64,000 nucleotides of DNA from Wenyingzhuangia marina (lineage in GTDB: Bacteria; Bacteroidota; Bacteroidia; Flavobacteriales; Flavobacteriaceae): the NCBI RefSeq assembly GCF_900130035.1, contig NZ_FQXQ01000003.1, forward strand, positions 186,001 to 250,000. Reading direction: 5' to 3'. The position numbers were made by a program, and so were the translations under genes. Every line of letters starts with the position of its first letter. The stretch's first letter is position 1. A model generated the notes under the pieces. That model had not been told where the DNA came from. It saw only the letters and a program-made list of their open reading frames with translations, and made no database searches. Positions 34,176 to 45,591 of the stretch are shown here, in pieces.

Positions 34176-37100
34176 ATGGAGTCAATAAAAACAAATATTA
34201 ATTTATTTAAACAATCATTTATGCTAAACTATTATTTTTCAAACTATTTATTTTTCTTACTTAAAGTGAGAAAAAAGAAAAAATTTACATTGAATAAAAC
34301 AGGTTTATGCTTTATAGCATTTGTTTTGTTTTTTTCTGTAAACGAAATGAATGCACAAAGCAAAACGGTTTCAGGAACAGTTACTACTAAAGATTCAGAA
34401 TTACCTTTACCAGGGGCTACGGTAATGGTAAAAGGAACTTCAAATGGTACTTTAACTGATTTTGATGGTAATTATTCACTTAATATTACATCAGAAAATC
34501 CAACCTTGATTTTTTCATATGTGGGTTATATAACTCAAGAAGTTTTAGTTGGTAACCGTAAGGTCGTTAATTTTGTAATGGAAGGTGATGAGTATAAGTT
34601 AGACGAAGTTGTAGTAATTGGATATGGAACCACTAAAAAATCTGATTTAACAGGTGCTGTAGTTACTTTAGGTGGAGATGAGTTAAGGGAGAGGCCAGTA
34701 TCTAATGTTGCCGAGGCATTACAAGGTCGTATGGCTGGGGTGCAAGTAACATCAACCGATGGTTCTCCAGATTCTGAAATAAATATTAGAGTTCGTGGAG
34801 GTGGTTCTTTAACTCAAGATGCTTCTCCGTTGGTTATTGTTGATGGTTTTCCTGTAAATAGTATTAGTGATGTTGCTCCATCTAATATAGAAAATATTAC
34901 AGTTTTAAAAGATGCTTCTTCAACCGCTATTTATGGTTCTAGAGGAGCTAATGGAGTAATTATTGTAACTACAAAAAGCGGTAAAAATGGTAAAATAACA
35001 ACAAATCTTAATGCATTTTATGGAGTAAAAACCATAGCAAACACTGTTGGTGTTTTAGATCCCGAAGATTATGTAAGTTGGCAATATGAATATGCTTTGC
35101 TTACAGATCCTAAAACTCCAGGAGAATCAGGTTATCTACAATCTTACACAGATTATTTTGGACTTTGGCAAGATCGTGATCAATACAACGGTCAAAAAGG
35201 AAATAATTGGCAAAAACAAATGTATGGTCAGATGGGAGAGGTGCATAGCCGTGATTTATCTGTTCGTGGAGGTACAGACAAGTTTAATTATAATTTTAAC
35301 TATGCTCATTATGATGAAAAATCAATTATGGTTGGTTCTAAGTTTAAAAGAGATAACCTATCATTGGCTTTAAAAAGCAAAGTAAATGATAAAGTTGATT
35401 TGGCTTTTACCATTCGTTATGCAGATACTGGAATTGAGAATGGTACGGGTGCAGAGCAGTCAGAAGGAAGTACTCCTAGAGATTCTCGTTATAAACAAAC
35501 AGTCCTATATTCTCCTATTCCTATTTCAGGTCTTACCACAAGTAATACAGATGATGCTTTGTCTAATGATTTAATCAATCCTTTGGTAGTTTTGGCAGAT
35601 AATCAAAGAGAAAAACAAAGAAAAAACTATAACTTATTAGGAAGGCTTGATTGGGAGATTATAGATAATTTAAGCTTTCAAACAAGTTTAGGTTTAGATA
35701 ACTATAATGATTTAGATTACCGTTATTATGGGCGTTCTACTTATTATGTAAGTAACAATGCAGCTGCAGAAAATCAAGGAATGCCTGCATTGATTTTTTC
35801 TGATCAAAAAAGAGATCGTTTCAGAAATGCGAATACGTTAAACTATGACTTTAAAAATGTTTTAGGAGCAGATCATAGTTTAGATTTACTAATAGGTGAA
35901 GAAATGATTATCTCAAAAAGCAATGAAGTGGAAAACATCATTCAAGGTTATCCTAAGTTTTTTGATTTTGAAACTACTAAAAGTTTAACAACGCAAGGAA
36001 CACCAGTTTCTATAGATAATAATTACAGTCCAGACGATAAGTTACTATCATTCTTTGGTCGTGTTAAGTATTCATATAAAGATCGTTATTTGCTTAGAGC
36101 TACCTACCGTGCAGATGGATCTAGTAAATTTTTAGGAGACAATCAATGGGGGTATTTTCCGTCAGCAGCTGTTGCTTGGAAAATTACAGAAGAAGAATTC
36201 TTGAAAGATTCAGACTTCTTAAATACATTAAAATTAAGAGTAAGTTATGGACAGTCAGGAAACAATAATATTCCTTCAGGTCAACAAGTGCAAACTTTCC
36301 AATCAAGAACAACTACTTATTTAAATGGAGTGAGCAATTACTGGGCAGCTTCATCAACTTTGGCTAACCCAGATTTAAAATGGGAAACTACCGTAACACA
36401 AAACGTAGGTTTAGATTTCGGATTTTTTAATAACCGTCTAACAGGGTCTTTAGAAGCTTATAAAAACATAACCAAAGACTTATTAATTAACTTTCCTACA
36501 CCAGGTACAGGGTATACTTCTCAGTACAGAAATATGGGAGAGGTTCAAAATTCAGGACTTGAAGCATCTTTTAATGCAGTTGTTTTTAGTGATAAAGACT
36601 ATGGGTTAAGTTTAGGATTAAACGTTGCCATGAATAAAAACAAAATCAATTCTTTAGGAGTAATGGATGATTTTGGTCAGGCTACAAGTTGGGCTTCTAC
36701 CCAAATAGGGAATGATTATGTTGTGAATGTAGGACAGTCTTTAGGAGCTATGTATGGGTATCAAAATGATGGACGTTATGAAGTTTCAGATTTTGATTAT
36801 GATGCTGCAACAAGTACTTATACTTTAAAATCAGGAATTGCAGATGCATCAGCAGTAGTTGGTAATGTAATGCCAGGTACTATGAAATTAAAAGATGTAA
36901 GTGGTCCTAATGGTGTGCCGGATGGTATTGTAGATATAAATGATAATGCAATCATAGGAGATGCCAATCCAGATTTTACAGGAGGTTTTACAATGAATGC
37001 CAATGCTTATGGATTTGATTTAGCAGCTATATTTAACTTTAGCATTGGTAATGATATTTATAATGCTAGTAAAATTGAATATGCAACTGCTACAGAAAAT

Positions 37101-37523
37101 GGTCAATATAGAAATTTAAGCAATATCATGGCTAGTGGTAATAGATGGAAAAATTTAGATGCAGCTACAGGTCAGTTGGTTACAGACCCTACTCAATTAG
37201 CAGCTATGAATGAAAACACTACAATGTGGTCTCCTTATATGCAAAGAAATGTGTTTAGTGATTGGGCAGTAGAAGATGGTTCTTTTTTAAGATTAAATAC
37301 CATTACATTAGGATATACTATACCTGATGAGAAGCTTTCAAAAATAGGGATTTCAAAATTACGTTTTTATGCAACTACTAATAATGTTTTCGTGTTGACT
37401 AATTATTCTGGTCCAGATCCTGAAGTTTCTACAAGAAGAAATACGCCACTTACGCCAGGAACTGATTATTCTCCGTTCCCAAGAAGTAGATCGTTAATTT
37501 TTGGTTTAAACCTTAATTTTTAA
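34176..37523 (+). CDS. SusC-family TonB-dependent outer-membrane transporter
   Basis: Protein of up to 1115 aa that imports oligosaccharides across the outer membrane with TonB energy. After the signal peptide (core GLCFIAFVLFFSVNEMNAQ) comes a carboxypeptidase-like beta domain (VSGTVTTKDSELPLPGATV...GTLTDFDGNY). Then come the TonB-box region DEVVVIGYGT, the plug (GRMAGVQVTSTDGSPDSE, IVDGFPV, STAIYGSRGANGVIIVTTK) and a long barrel ending in a C-terminal Phe. The true start is uncertain: Met at 34221 or GTG at 34266 (VRKKKKFTLNKTG) would give a more usual signal peptide than the first ATG. The susD gene follows 18 bases later. Confidence 0.94.
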   Translation: MESIKTNINLFKQSFMLNYYFSNYLFFLLKVRKKKKFTLNKTGLCFIAFVLFFSVNEMNAQSKTVSGTVTTKDSELPLPGATVMVKGTSNGTLTDFDGNYSLNITSENPTLIFSYVGYITQEVLVGNRKVVNFVMEGDEYKLDEVVVIGYGTTKKSDLTGAVVTLGGDELRERPVSNVAEALQGRMAGVQVTSTDGSPDSEINIRVRGGGSLTQDASPLVIVDGFPVNSISDVAPSNIENITVLKDASSTAIYGSRGANGVIIVTTKSGKNGKITTNLNAFYGVKTIANTVGVLDPEDYVSWQYEYALLTDPKTPGESGYLQSYTDYFGLWQDRDQYNGQKGNNWQKQMYGQMGEVHSRDLSVRGGTDKFNYNFNYAHYDEKSIMVGSKFKRDNLSLALKSKVNDKVDLAFTIRYADTGIENGTGAEQSEGSTPRDSRYKQTVLYSPIPISGLTTSNTDDALSNDLINPLVVLADNQREKQRKNYNLLGRLDWEIIDNLSFQTSLGLDNYNDLDYRYYGRSTYYVSNNAAAENQGMPALIFSDQKRDRFRNANTLNYDFKNVLGADHSLDLLIGEEMIISKSNEVENIIQGYPKFFDFETTKSLTTQGTPVSIDNNYSPDDKLLSFFGRVKYSYKDRYLLRATYRADGSSKFLGDNQWGYFPSAAVAWKITEEEFLKDSDFLNTLKLRVSYGQSGNNNIPSGQQVQTFQSRTTTYLNGVSNYWAASSTLANPDLKWETTVTQNVGLDFGFFNNRLTGSLEAYKNITKDLLINFPTPGTGYTSQYRNMGEVQNSGLEASFNAVVFSDKDYGLSLGLNVAMNKNKINSLGVMDDFGQATSWASTQIGNDYVVNVGQSLGAMYGYQNDGRYEVSDFDYDAATSTYTLKSGIADASAVVGNVMPGTMKLKDVSGPNGVPDGIVDINDNAIIGDANPDFTGGFTMNANAYGFDLAAIFNFSIGNDIYNASKIEYATATENGQYRNLSNIMASGNRWKNLDAATGQLVTDPTQLAAMNENTTMWSPYMQRNVFSDWAVEDGSFLRLNTITLGYTIPDEKLSKIGISKLRFYATTNNVFVLTNYSGPDPEVSTRRNTPLTPGTDYSPFPRSRSLIFGLNLNF

Positions 37524-37541
37524 TCACAAATACTTTAGAAA

Positions 37542-39329
37542 ATGAAAAATATATATAAAATAATAATTTCAGGATTGATCATGACAAGTCTGTTTACAGC
37601 TTGTGAGGATTCTGAATTTTTAGAAGCTCCAACAAAATCAACCTTAGACGAGTCTATTATTTTCTCTACACCAGGATTGGCAAGAGGAGCCATTGATGGA
37701 ATTTTAGAACCCATGGGGCAAACAAACTCCTATAGAGGAAGGTTTATCCCTTTTTATGGGTTTAATACAGATATTGAATATAACTTTAGTTCTGATGATG
37801 CAGGTAGTTCTCAAGGTGAGTTAATGATATACGATGCAAAACCTAATAATACACAAATGAACTCAACAAATAATGCTTGGGCTATGATGTATTCTGGTAT
37901 AGAGCGTGCTAACATTTGTATTCGTGGATTACGAGCTTATGGAGATCCACAACCAGGAACAGAGTTAGGACAAATATTAGGAGAGGCATTAACTTTACGT
38001 GCTATATATTATGCAGATTTAATGAAAGCTTGGGGAGATGTCCCTGCTCGTTTTGAACCTATTACTTCAGAAACAATTTATTTGGCAAAATCTAATAGAG
38101 ATATTATTTATAAACAAATTATTGCTGATTTGGGTGAGGCAGCCACATTGGTACCATGGCCAAATGAAACTACGGCAACTTCTACAGTTGAAAAAGTAAA
38201 CAAAGCTTTTGTAAAAGGATTCAGAGCTCGTTTAGCTATGATTGCTAGTGGTTTTCAGCAATACCCTGATGGAGTTAGAAGAAGTAGTGATCCAGATTTA
38301 TCTGTAGAGAAAATGTATACATTGGCCTTAAGTGAAGCTACAGATGTAATTCAAAGTGGTAAAGCTTCTTTAAATCCTTCTTTTGAACAATTTTGGAAAA
38401 ATTACAATAAAGAAATTGTAACAGCAGGAGGAGAGTCTCTTTGGGAAATTCCTTTTGCAGATGGTAGAGGAAGAGTTTTGTTCTCTTTTGCAGTAAGACA
38501 CCGTAGTGTAGATCAATATACTGGTCAAGGTAGAGGAGGAATTGCAGGGCCAGTTCCAACAGTTTTTTATGACTATGATGAAGAAGATACCAGACGTGAT
38601 GTAACTTGTGTACCTTATGAATGGGCAACGGCTGTAAATGGTGTTTCTAAACAAGAATTAACGGCTTCAGATACGTGGTATTTTGGTAAGTATCGTTATG
38701 AGTGGATGGATAGATATGTGACTTCTACTAATGATGATGGAGTTAATAAAGTTTATATGCGTTATGCAGAAGTGTTGTTAATAGCAGCAGAGGCAGCAAA
38801 TGAATTAAACGGACCTCAAGCAGCTGCACCATATTTAAAAGAAATTCGTAGAAGAGCGTTTCCCGCAATCGCACATGCTACAAAAGTTGATGCATATGTA
38901 GATAATTTATCAACCAAAGAAGATATGTTTAATGCTATTGTAAAAGAACACAAATATGAGTTTACAGGTGAAATGGAGAGAAAACAAAACTTAATACGTT
39001 GGAACTTATTAAAAACAAAGTTAGATGAAGCAAAATCTAAAATGACAGATTTCATGAACAGAGCAGGAGATTATGCAGATGTGCCAACGACTTTATATTA
39101 TAAGTATAAAGCGGATGGAGAAACTTTAGATATTTATGGTTTAAATAGAGGCGAGACTACAAATCCTGGAGTAGACTATTCTACCAAATCATGGGATGCT
39201 TTAGATGATGTTACGATAAATTCTATTTATAAAGTTGGGGTAAATCCTGATCAAAGACAGTTTTGGCCAATTTGGCAAGTGTTTATAGATGGAAGTAATA
39301 ATCAGTTGGTAAACGATTACGATTATTAG
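37542..39329 (+). CDS. SusD/RagB-family glycan-binding lipoprotein
   Basis: Surface lipoprotein of 595 aa (lipobox LFTAC, Cys at about residue 21) that caps the SusC barrel and captures oligosaccharides. The SusD features are the N-terminal EAPTKSTLDESIIFSTPGLARGAIDG, the TPR region with ALTLRAIYYADLMKAWGDVPARF, and the C-terminal VYMRYAEVLLIAAEAANEL and EHKYEFTGEMERKQNLIRWN blocks. The pectin ligand is inferred from the enzymes in the same locus, as binding residues cannot be assigned by eye. It is co-transcribed with susC and with the surface protein gene at 39358. Confidence 0.94.
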   Translation: MKNIYKIIISGLIMTSLFTACEDSEFLEAPTKSTLDESIIFSTPGLARGAIDGILEPMGQTNSYRGRFIPFYGFNTDIEYNFSSDDAGSSQGELMIYDAKPNNTQMNSTNNAWAMMYSGIERANICIRGLRAYGDPQPGTELGQILGEALTLRAIYYADLMKAWGDVPARFEPITSETIYLAKSNRDIIYKQIIADLGEAATLVPWPNETTATSTVEKVNKAFVKGFRARLAMIASGFQQYPDGVRRSSDPDLSVEKMYTLALSEATDVIQSGKASLNPSFEQFWKNYNKEIVTAGGESLWEIPFADGRGRVLFSFAVRHRSVDQYTGQGRGGIAGPVPTVFYDYDEEDTRRDVTCVPYEWATAVNGVSKQELTASDTWYFGKYRYEWMDRYVTSTNDDGVNKVYMRYAEVLLIAAEAANELNGPQAAAPYLKEIRRRAFPAIAHATKVDAYVDNLSTKEDMFNAIVKEHKYEFTGEMERKQNLIRWNLLKTKLDEAKSKMTDFMNRAGDYADVPTTLYYKYKADGETLDIYGLNRGETTNPGVDYSTKSWDALDDVTINSIYKVGVNPDQRQFWPIWQVFIDGSNNQLVNDYDY

Positions 39330-39357
39330 AATCTTAGAAAAAAATAAAACGATATTT

Positions 39358-40896
39358 ATGAAAACAAAAAATATATATAAAGGGTTTATAGCATTCTTGG
39401 CCTTTATTGTAGCTAGTTGTAGTTACGATGAAGAAGTTGTAGAAAGTTTGTCTATAAATAGAGAGTTTGCACCAGTAAGTCTTAGTACAATTGTAAGAAA
39501 TCAAACTTATGTTGAAATGAGTTGGACTGTAGATGACAATATAGATAGTTATATAGTTGAATTTAGTGCAGATGATCCAGATTTTACAACTATTTATGAA
39601 ACTGTTGAGGTTACAGCAGAAGAATTACCAATTACTGTAAGATTAGAAGGGGAAACAGTTTATTCTGTAAGAGTAAAAGCTAAAAGTGCTAGAGAATTAG
39701 ATGATTCTTCTTGGGCTTTAGGTGAATTTACAACTTTGTCGGAACAAATTATGTTGCCATATGAACTTGGTGATGCAGATGATGACAATGTAACTTTAAG
39801 GTGGGAAGCGGGTTTAAATGTTACGCATTTCATGTTACAGCCAGGAGATATAAGACATGATATTACTGCTCAGGAAAAAATAGATGGGGTTGCTAATATC
39901 ACAGGGTTAACATCTGAGACAGAATATAAAGCTACCTTGTATAATAATGCAAAACAAAGAGGTTTTGCTGAAATTACAACTGGAGTTGCTGTAGGTAATA
40001 ATACTCTAGTTTCTACAACAGATGATTTAATACAAATACTTAATAATGCTCAAGATGGAGAGATTATTTTAATAGATCAAGGTGATTTTACTGCACAAAC
40101 AGGAACAATTACTTTAGATAAATCAATAACTATTCGAGGTTTGAAAACAGATTTTAAACCTAAATTAAGTCTTAATTTTGAATTTAATGCAGGTGCAACT
40201 GATGTAAATTTAATTGATTTAGATTTAGATGGTGCTACAACTATTCAGGATGTTGCTAGGTATACTGGTGCGGGTAATTATAACTCACTTTTAATAAAAG
40301 GGTGTAATATTCATGATTTTGATCGTTCATTTATTGCAGGAAACACAACAGATGCAATAGTACAGTCTGTAACAGTAGAGGACTGTATTGTTACAAATGT
40401 TGTAACTAATGGAGGAGATTTTATTGATTTTAGAAATTCTGATGTATTTAATGTAACGGTAAGAACGAGTACTTTTAATAATTGTGCACCAGGTCGTGAT
40501 TTCTTTAGAATTGATGATGCAGGAACTTCAACTCAAAATGGTCTGGTTTGTAATGTATTGTTAGAAAATAGCACCTTATATGGATGTTGTGATTCATCAA
40601 GTAAGAGAGTATTGTATATTAGATTCCAAACAAATGATATTATTGTACAAAATACTTTGATAACTGATACTGGTTCTGAAGGTTATTCTGATCAAAGTAG
40701 AACTGATGATACAGTTACTTTTAGTAATAACAATTACTTTAATGCTGATGGATTCTTTAATCCTAGTCAAACTGTATTTGATGGTTCAGGTACGCAATTA
40801 GATCCTGAGTTTGCTGATCCTTTAAATGGTGATTTTACTATTGGAAATCAAACAATAAAAGATAATTTAATAGGAGATCCTAGATGGATTAAATAA
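39358..40896 (+). CDS. Surface lipoprotein with FN3-like and beta-helix (DUF5123/DUF4957) domains
   Basis: Lipoprotein of 512 aa (lipobox IVASC, Cys at about residue 20). Residues about 35-210 look like two fibronectin-type-III-like sandwiches (YVEMSWTVDDNIDSYIVEF; DNVTLRWEAGLNVTHF). Residues about 215-512 form a parallel beta-helix with repeated short strands and Asn/Asp turns (DQGDFTAQTGTITLDKSITIRG; DCIVTNVVTNGGDFIDF), ending in a DUF5123-like part. It occupies the SusE/SusF position after susD, so it is probably a surface glycan-binding protein. The beta-helix resembles pectate lyases, but no catalytic Arg/Ca2+ site was identified, so binding is more likely than cleavage. Confidence 0.78.
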   Translation: MKTKNIYKGFIAFLAFIVASCSYDEEVVESLSINREFAPVSLSTIVRNQTYVEMSWTVDDNIDSYIVEFSADDPDFTTIYETVEVTAEELPITVRLEGETVYSVRVKAKSARELDDSSWALGEFTTLSEQIMLPYELGDADDDNVTLRWEAGLNVTHFMLQPGDIRHDITAQEKIDGVANITGLTSETEYKATLYNNAKQRGFAEITTGVAVGNNTLVSTTDDLIQILNNAQDGEIILIDQGDFTAQTGTITLDKSITIRGLKTDFKPKLSLNFEFNAGATDVNLIDLDLDGATTIQDVARYTGAGNYNSLLIKGCNIHDFDRSFIAGNTTDAIVQSVTVEDCIVTNVVTNGGDFIDFRNSDVFNVTVRTSTFNNCAPGRDFFRIDDAGTSTQNGLVCNVLLENSTLYGCCDSSSKRVLYIRFQTNDIIVQNTLITDTGSEGYSDQSRTDDTVTFSNNNYFNADGFFNPSQTVFDGSGTQLDPEFADPLNGDFTIGNQTIKDNLIGDPRWIK

Positions 40897-40918
40897 TTTT
40901 CCTAATTATTATATGATA

Positions 40919-40952
40919 GGGGGGGATTGAAAGATATTTCCCCTTTTATCTT
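40919..40952 (+). terminator. Candidate terminator of the susCD operon
   Basis: G-run (40919-40925) and CCCC (40940-40943) can pair as GGGGA/TCCCC around about 12 bases, followed by TTTTATCTTT. It lies shortly after the stop at 40896. Confidence 0.5.
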
Positions 40953-40969
40953 TAATAAAAAATACATTT

Positions 40970-41005
40970 AAAAAAAGAGCGATTCAATTGAATCGCTCTT
41001 TTTTT
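40970..41005. terminator. Bidirectional intrinsic terminator between pectin locus and isocitrate dehydrogenase
   Basis: Perfect 36-bp palindrome, core GAGCGATTCAA/TTGAATCGCTC, flanked by A7 and T7. It separates convergent transcription units and can serve both. Confidence 0.9.
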
Positions 41006-41028
41006 AAAATTAATAATGAAGGAATTAA

Positions 41029-43248
<2,220 letters not shown>

Positions 43249-43305
43249 TTAAAAATTGTTTAATGAGTTTCTTAAAATTATAAACATTAAGCTTATAAAG
43301 TTTTG

Positions 43306-43313
43306 CAAATGTA
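43306..43313 (-). promoter_or_regulatory. Candidate -7 element of isocitrate dehydrogenase
   Basis: The minus strand reads TACATTTG, an exact TAnnTTTG match, about 65 bases before the ATG. No clear TTG -33 box was found. Confidence 0.5.
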
Positions 43314-43338
43314 CTAATAATATTATCTTTTTCTACAG

Positions 43339-43358
43339 GGTGTTAAAAACATAACACC
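43339..43358. promoter_or_regulatory. Inverted repeat upstream of the isocitrate dehydrogenase promoter
   Basis: GGTGTTA-N6-TAACACC, perfect 7-bp arms. It lies about 25-45 bases upstream of the -7 element, where an activator or repressor could act. There is no T-run of terminator type on the minus strand, and a true terminator for rplS exists at 43388-43423. Confidence 0.45.
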
Positions 43359-43387
43359 TTTTATAAAAGCTGTGCTATTTTTCATAC

Positions 43388-43423
43388 AAAAAAAAGCTCA
43401 ATACACAGGGTATTGAGCTTTTT
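43388..43423 (-). terminator. Intrinsic terminator after rplS
   Basis: GCTCAATAC (43396-43404) pairs with GTATTGAGC (43410-43418) around a 5-base loop, with flanking A- and T-runs. It follows the rplS stop on the minus strand. Confidence 0.88.
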
Positions 43424-43445
43424 AGAGATTAAGAATAAAAAGAGA

Positions 43446-43799
43446 TTATTTACGTCTAACTTCTTTAATTCTTGCTTTTTTACCAGTAAGTTCTTTAAAG
43501 TAGTAAATTCTAGCTCTACGAACTTTACCTTGTTTGTTCAATTCGATTTTTTGAATAGCTGGTAAGTTGATTGGGAAGATACGCTCTACACCAACAGTTC
43601 CAGACATTTTACGAATTGTAAATGTTTCTGAAGATCCAGTTCCTCTTCTTTGGATTACTACACCCTTAAAGAACTGAGTTCTTGTTTTAGCCCCTTCTTT
43701 AATTTCGTAGTACACAGTAATTGTGTCTCCTGCTTTAAAGTTAGGTACGTCTTTTTTTGCTACAAATTCGTCTTGTACAAATTTTACTAAAGATTCCAT
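43446..43799 (-). CDS. rplS: 50S ribosomal protein L19
   Basis: Ribosomal protein of 117 aa at the 30S-50S interface. The sequence MESLVKFVQDEF...FKAGDTITVYYEI...RTQFFKGVVIQRRGTGSSETFTIRK is typical. An in-frame upstream ATG at 43841 exists, but the ATG at 43799 is the family start, and the extra 14 residues have no counterpart in L19. The gene has its own -7 element at 43871-43878, giving a leader of about 65 bases, and its own terminator, so it need not depend on trmD upstream. Placement near trmD is the usual bacterial arrangement, although rpsP and rimM are not here. Confidence 0.96.
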   Translation of the reverse strand: MESLVKFVQDEFVAKKDVPNFKAGDTITVYYEIKEGAKTRTQFFKGVVIQRRGTGSSETFTIRKMSGTVGVERIFPINLPAIQKIELNKQGKVRRARIYYFKELTGKKARIKEVRRK

Positions 43800-43870
43800 C
43801 TTATATATTTTATAATGGTTGTAATCTGAAACAACATTCACGAGTATCGTCAGAGGTTAATTCAGGACTG

Positions 43871-43878
43871 CAAAAATA
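43871..43878 (-). promoter_or_regulatory. Candidate -7 element of rplS
   Basis: The minus strand reads TATTTTTG (exact TAnnTTTG), in the gap between trmD and rplS. Confidence 0.5.
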
Positions 43879-43916
43879 ATAACAAAATATTAGATATTCA
43901 TAAAAAAATAAATATT

Positions 43917-44594
43917 TTATTCATCTAATAAATCAGGTCTTACTCGTTGGGTAAGTTCATAGGCTTTATCGGTTCTCCATTCTTCTATTTTAGGAAAGTT
44001 TCCGCTGGTTAAAACCTCTGGAACTTGATGTCCTTTATAATCTGCAGGTCTTGTATATACTGGTGGGGACAATAAATTGTCTTGAAAAGAATCTGTTAAG
44101 GCAGAAGTTTCATCGCCTAAAACTCCAGGAATCAATCTTAAAATGGTGTCGCATAAAACAGCAGCACCAAGTTCACCACCACTTAAAACATAATCTCCAA
44201 TAGAAATTTCTTTGGTAATAAATAGATCTCTTACACGTTGATCAACTCCTTTATAATGTCCGCACAAAATAATCATGTTTTCTTTCAAGGAAAGATGATT
44301 AGCAGTGCGTTGATTTAGGGTAGGAGCATCGGGAGTCATGTAAATAATTTCATCATATGCTCTTTCTGCTTTTAATTTGCTAATACAAGCATCAATAGGT
44401 TCTATCATTAAAACCATTCCTGCACCACCACCAAATTGCATGTCATCAATTTTACCGTAATCATTAATGGCATAATCTCTTAAATTATGAAAGTGAACTT
44501 CTGCCAATCCTTTTTCTTGAGCTCTTTTCATAATTGAGTGTTCAAAAGGACTTTTGATTAATTCTGGCGATACCGTAATGATGTCTATGCGCAT
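43917..44594 (-). CDS. trmD: tRNA (guanine-N1-)-methyltransferase
   Basis: Cytosolic SPOUT-class enzyme of 225 aa that methylates G37 of tRNAs read with proline, leucine and arginine codons, preventing frameshifts. Family blocks are [49 protein letters not shown] and [14 protein letters not shown] (the knot forming the SAM site). An upstream in-frame ATG at 44612 would add six residues, but it lies inside the -7 element at 44610-44617, so the start at 44594 is right. It precedes rplS on the same strand. Confidence 0.96.
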   Translation of the reverse strand: MRIDIITVSPELIKSPFEHSIMKRAQEKGLAEVHFHNLRDYAINDYGKIDDMQFGGGAGMVLMIEPIDACISKLKAERAYDEIIYMTPDAPTLNQRTANHLSLKENMIILCGHYKGVDQRVRDLFITKEISIGDYVLSGGELGAAVLCDTILRLIPGVLGDETSALTDSFQDNLLSPPVYTRPADYKGHQVPEVLTSGNFPKIEEWRTDKAYELTQRVRPDLLDE

Positions 44595-44609
44595 GGTAAT
44601 ATTTTTTTG

Positions 44610-44617
44610 CAAAAGTA
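44610..44617 (-). promoter_or_regulatory. -7 element of trmD
   Basis: The minus strand reads TACTTTTG (exact TAnnTTTG), giving a leader of about ten bases before the ATG at 44594. It rules out the longer trmD start. Confidence 0.55.
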
Positions 44618-44619
44618 AT

Positions 44620-44699
44620 TATTTAGTATTGAGTACAAAGTAATGAGTCTAAAGTATTAAGTGCAAAATTACTTAATACTATGTACTGACTACTCGCTA
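44620..44699. repeat. Intergenic short degenerate repeat with hairpin
   Basis: The space between trmD and prmC is made of imperfect copies of AGTATT(A/G)AGTAC-like units (GTATTGAGTAC, GTAATGAGTC, GTATTAAGTG, ACTTAATACT). It includes an exact 10-bp inverted repeat AGTATTAAGT (44653-44662) / ACTTAATACT (44671-44680). It resembles other intergenic repeat fillers at 51810-51940 and 62164-62299. Confidence 0.5.
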
Positions 44700-45545
44700 C
44701 TAAAAAGTAGCCTTAATCATTCTATCGTTTCCAAACATATCTTTTTTTAGTTCTATGTTTTTGAATCCGATTTGCTTTAATAGTTCAATCGTTTCTTTGC
44801 CTAAATATTGATTGATTTCATAGTACAAAGCCCCTTTTGGTTTTATGGCTGATATAGCCAATTCAGCAATTTTTTTATAAAAAATTACAGGATCATTGTC
44901 TTCTACAAATAAGGCTAAATGGGGTTCAAACTCCAATACATTTTTTTGCATTTCGGCTTTTTCTAAATTCCTTACATAAGGAGGATTGCTGACAATGACA
45001 TCGTATTGTTGAGGGAACTGATTTGTTGTTAAAATATCTTGGTGAATAAAGTTGATATTCACTTTATTAATTTCAGCATTTTTTTTAGCGGTTTCAATGG
45101 CTTTGGTAGAAATATCAATAGTATTTATATTTGCATCATTTAAACTTTTAGATAAAGCAATAGGAATACAACCAGAACCTGTCCCAATATCTAAAACATC
45201 TAAATTTGGAGCCGTAGAATAATCATTTAATATCCATCTTATCAATTCTTCAGTTTCAGGTCTAGGAATTAAAACATGCTCATTTACCATGATTTTTAAA
45301 TCCATAAATTCTGTAAAACCAATTAAATGTTGAATAGGTTGATGTTCTGCCAATCTAGAAATAATCTGATCAATTTTAGTGTTTTTGTCATCAGAAACAA
45401 TTTTGTTAGGCTCTAATGCAAAATCAATTTTAGAAAGGTTTAGTACATCTTCTAAAATTATTTTAAAAAAAGAATCAATTTCTGAAGTAGGGTAATGACT
45501 TTCTAAAGTGGCGTATAATTTTTGTTTAAATGAGAGTAAAGTCAT
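44700..45545 (-). CDS. prmC: Peptide chain release factor N5-glutamine methyltransferase
   Basis: Cytosolic enzyme of 281 aa that methylates the GGQ glutamine of release factors RF1 and RF2. It has the SAM motif LDIGTGSGCIPIALSK, the catalytic NPPYVRNLEKAEM motif and the preceding TEFMDLKIMVNEHVLIPRPETEEL block typical of PrmC/HemK. The N-terminal helical domain is present, so it is full length. Its promoter region is shared with the divergent LEA-type lipoprotein gene, 46 bases away. Confidence 0.95.
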   Translation of the reverse strand: MTLLSFKQKLYATLESHYPTSEIDSFFKIILEDVLNLSKIDFALEPNKIVSDDKNTKIDQIISRLAEHQPIQHLIGFTEFMDLKIMVNEHVLIPRPETEELIRWILNDYSTAPNLDVLDIGTGSGCIPIALSKSLNDANINTIDISTKAIETAKKNAEINKVNINFIHQDILTTNQFPQQYDVIVSNPPYVRNLEKAEMQKNVLEFEPHLALFVEDNDPVIFYKKIAELAISAIKPKGALYYEINQYLGKETIELLKQIGFKNIELKKDMFGNDRMIKATF

Positions 45546-45564
45546 TAATTGGCTTATTTATTGA

Positions 45565-45572
45565 TATTTTTG
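45565..45572 (+). promoter_or_regulatory. Candidate -7 element of the LEA-type lipoprotein/ribD operon
   Basis: TATTTTTG (exact TAnnTTTG), ending 19 bases before the ATG at 45592. It overlaps the divergent promoter region of prmC. Confidence 0.5.
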
Positions 45573-45578
45573 CGGATA

Positions 45579-45586
45579 CAAATATA
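45579..45586 (-). promoter_or_regulatory. Candidate -7 element of prmC
   Basis: The minus strand reads TATATTTG (exact TAnnTTTG), about 33 bases before the prmC ATG. With the plus-strand element at 45565 it makes two face-to-face promoters within 46 bases. Confidence 0.5.
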
Positions 45587-45591
45587 CAAAT

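Noticed and set aside
38338-38654. Two overlapping minus-strand open frames inside susD
   Set aside because: They are antisense to a clear SusD gene, have low-complexity His/Leu-rich or Ser-rich products and no upstream signals.
29523-40896. The pectin locus as an undescribed system
   Set aside because: HTCS plus SusC/SusD plus CE8/GH28/GH43/GH105 is a known polysaccharide utilisation layout. Only its shared regulatory module and surface lipoprotein seem noteworthy.
43339-43358. Second terminator after rplS
   Set aside because: The hairpin lacks a T-tract on the minus strand and a strong terminator already exists at 43388-43423.
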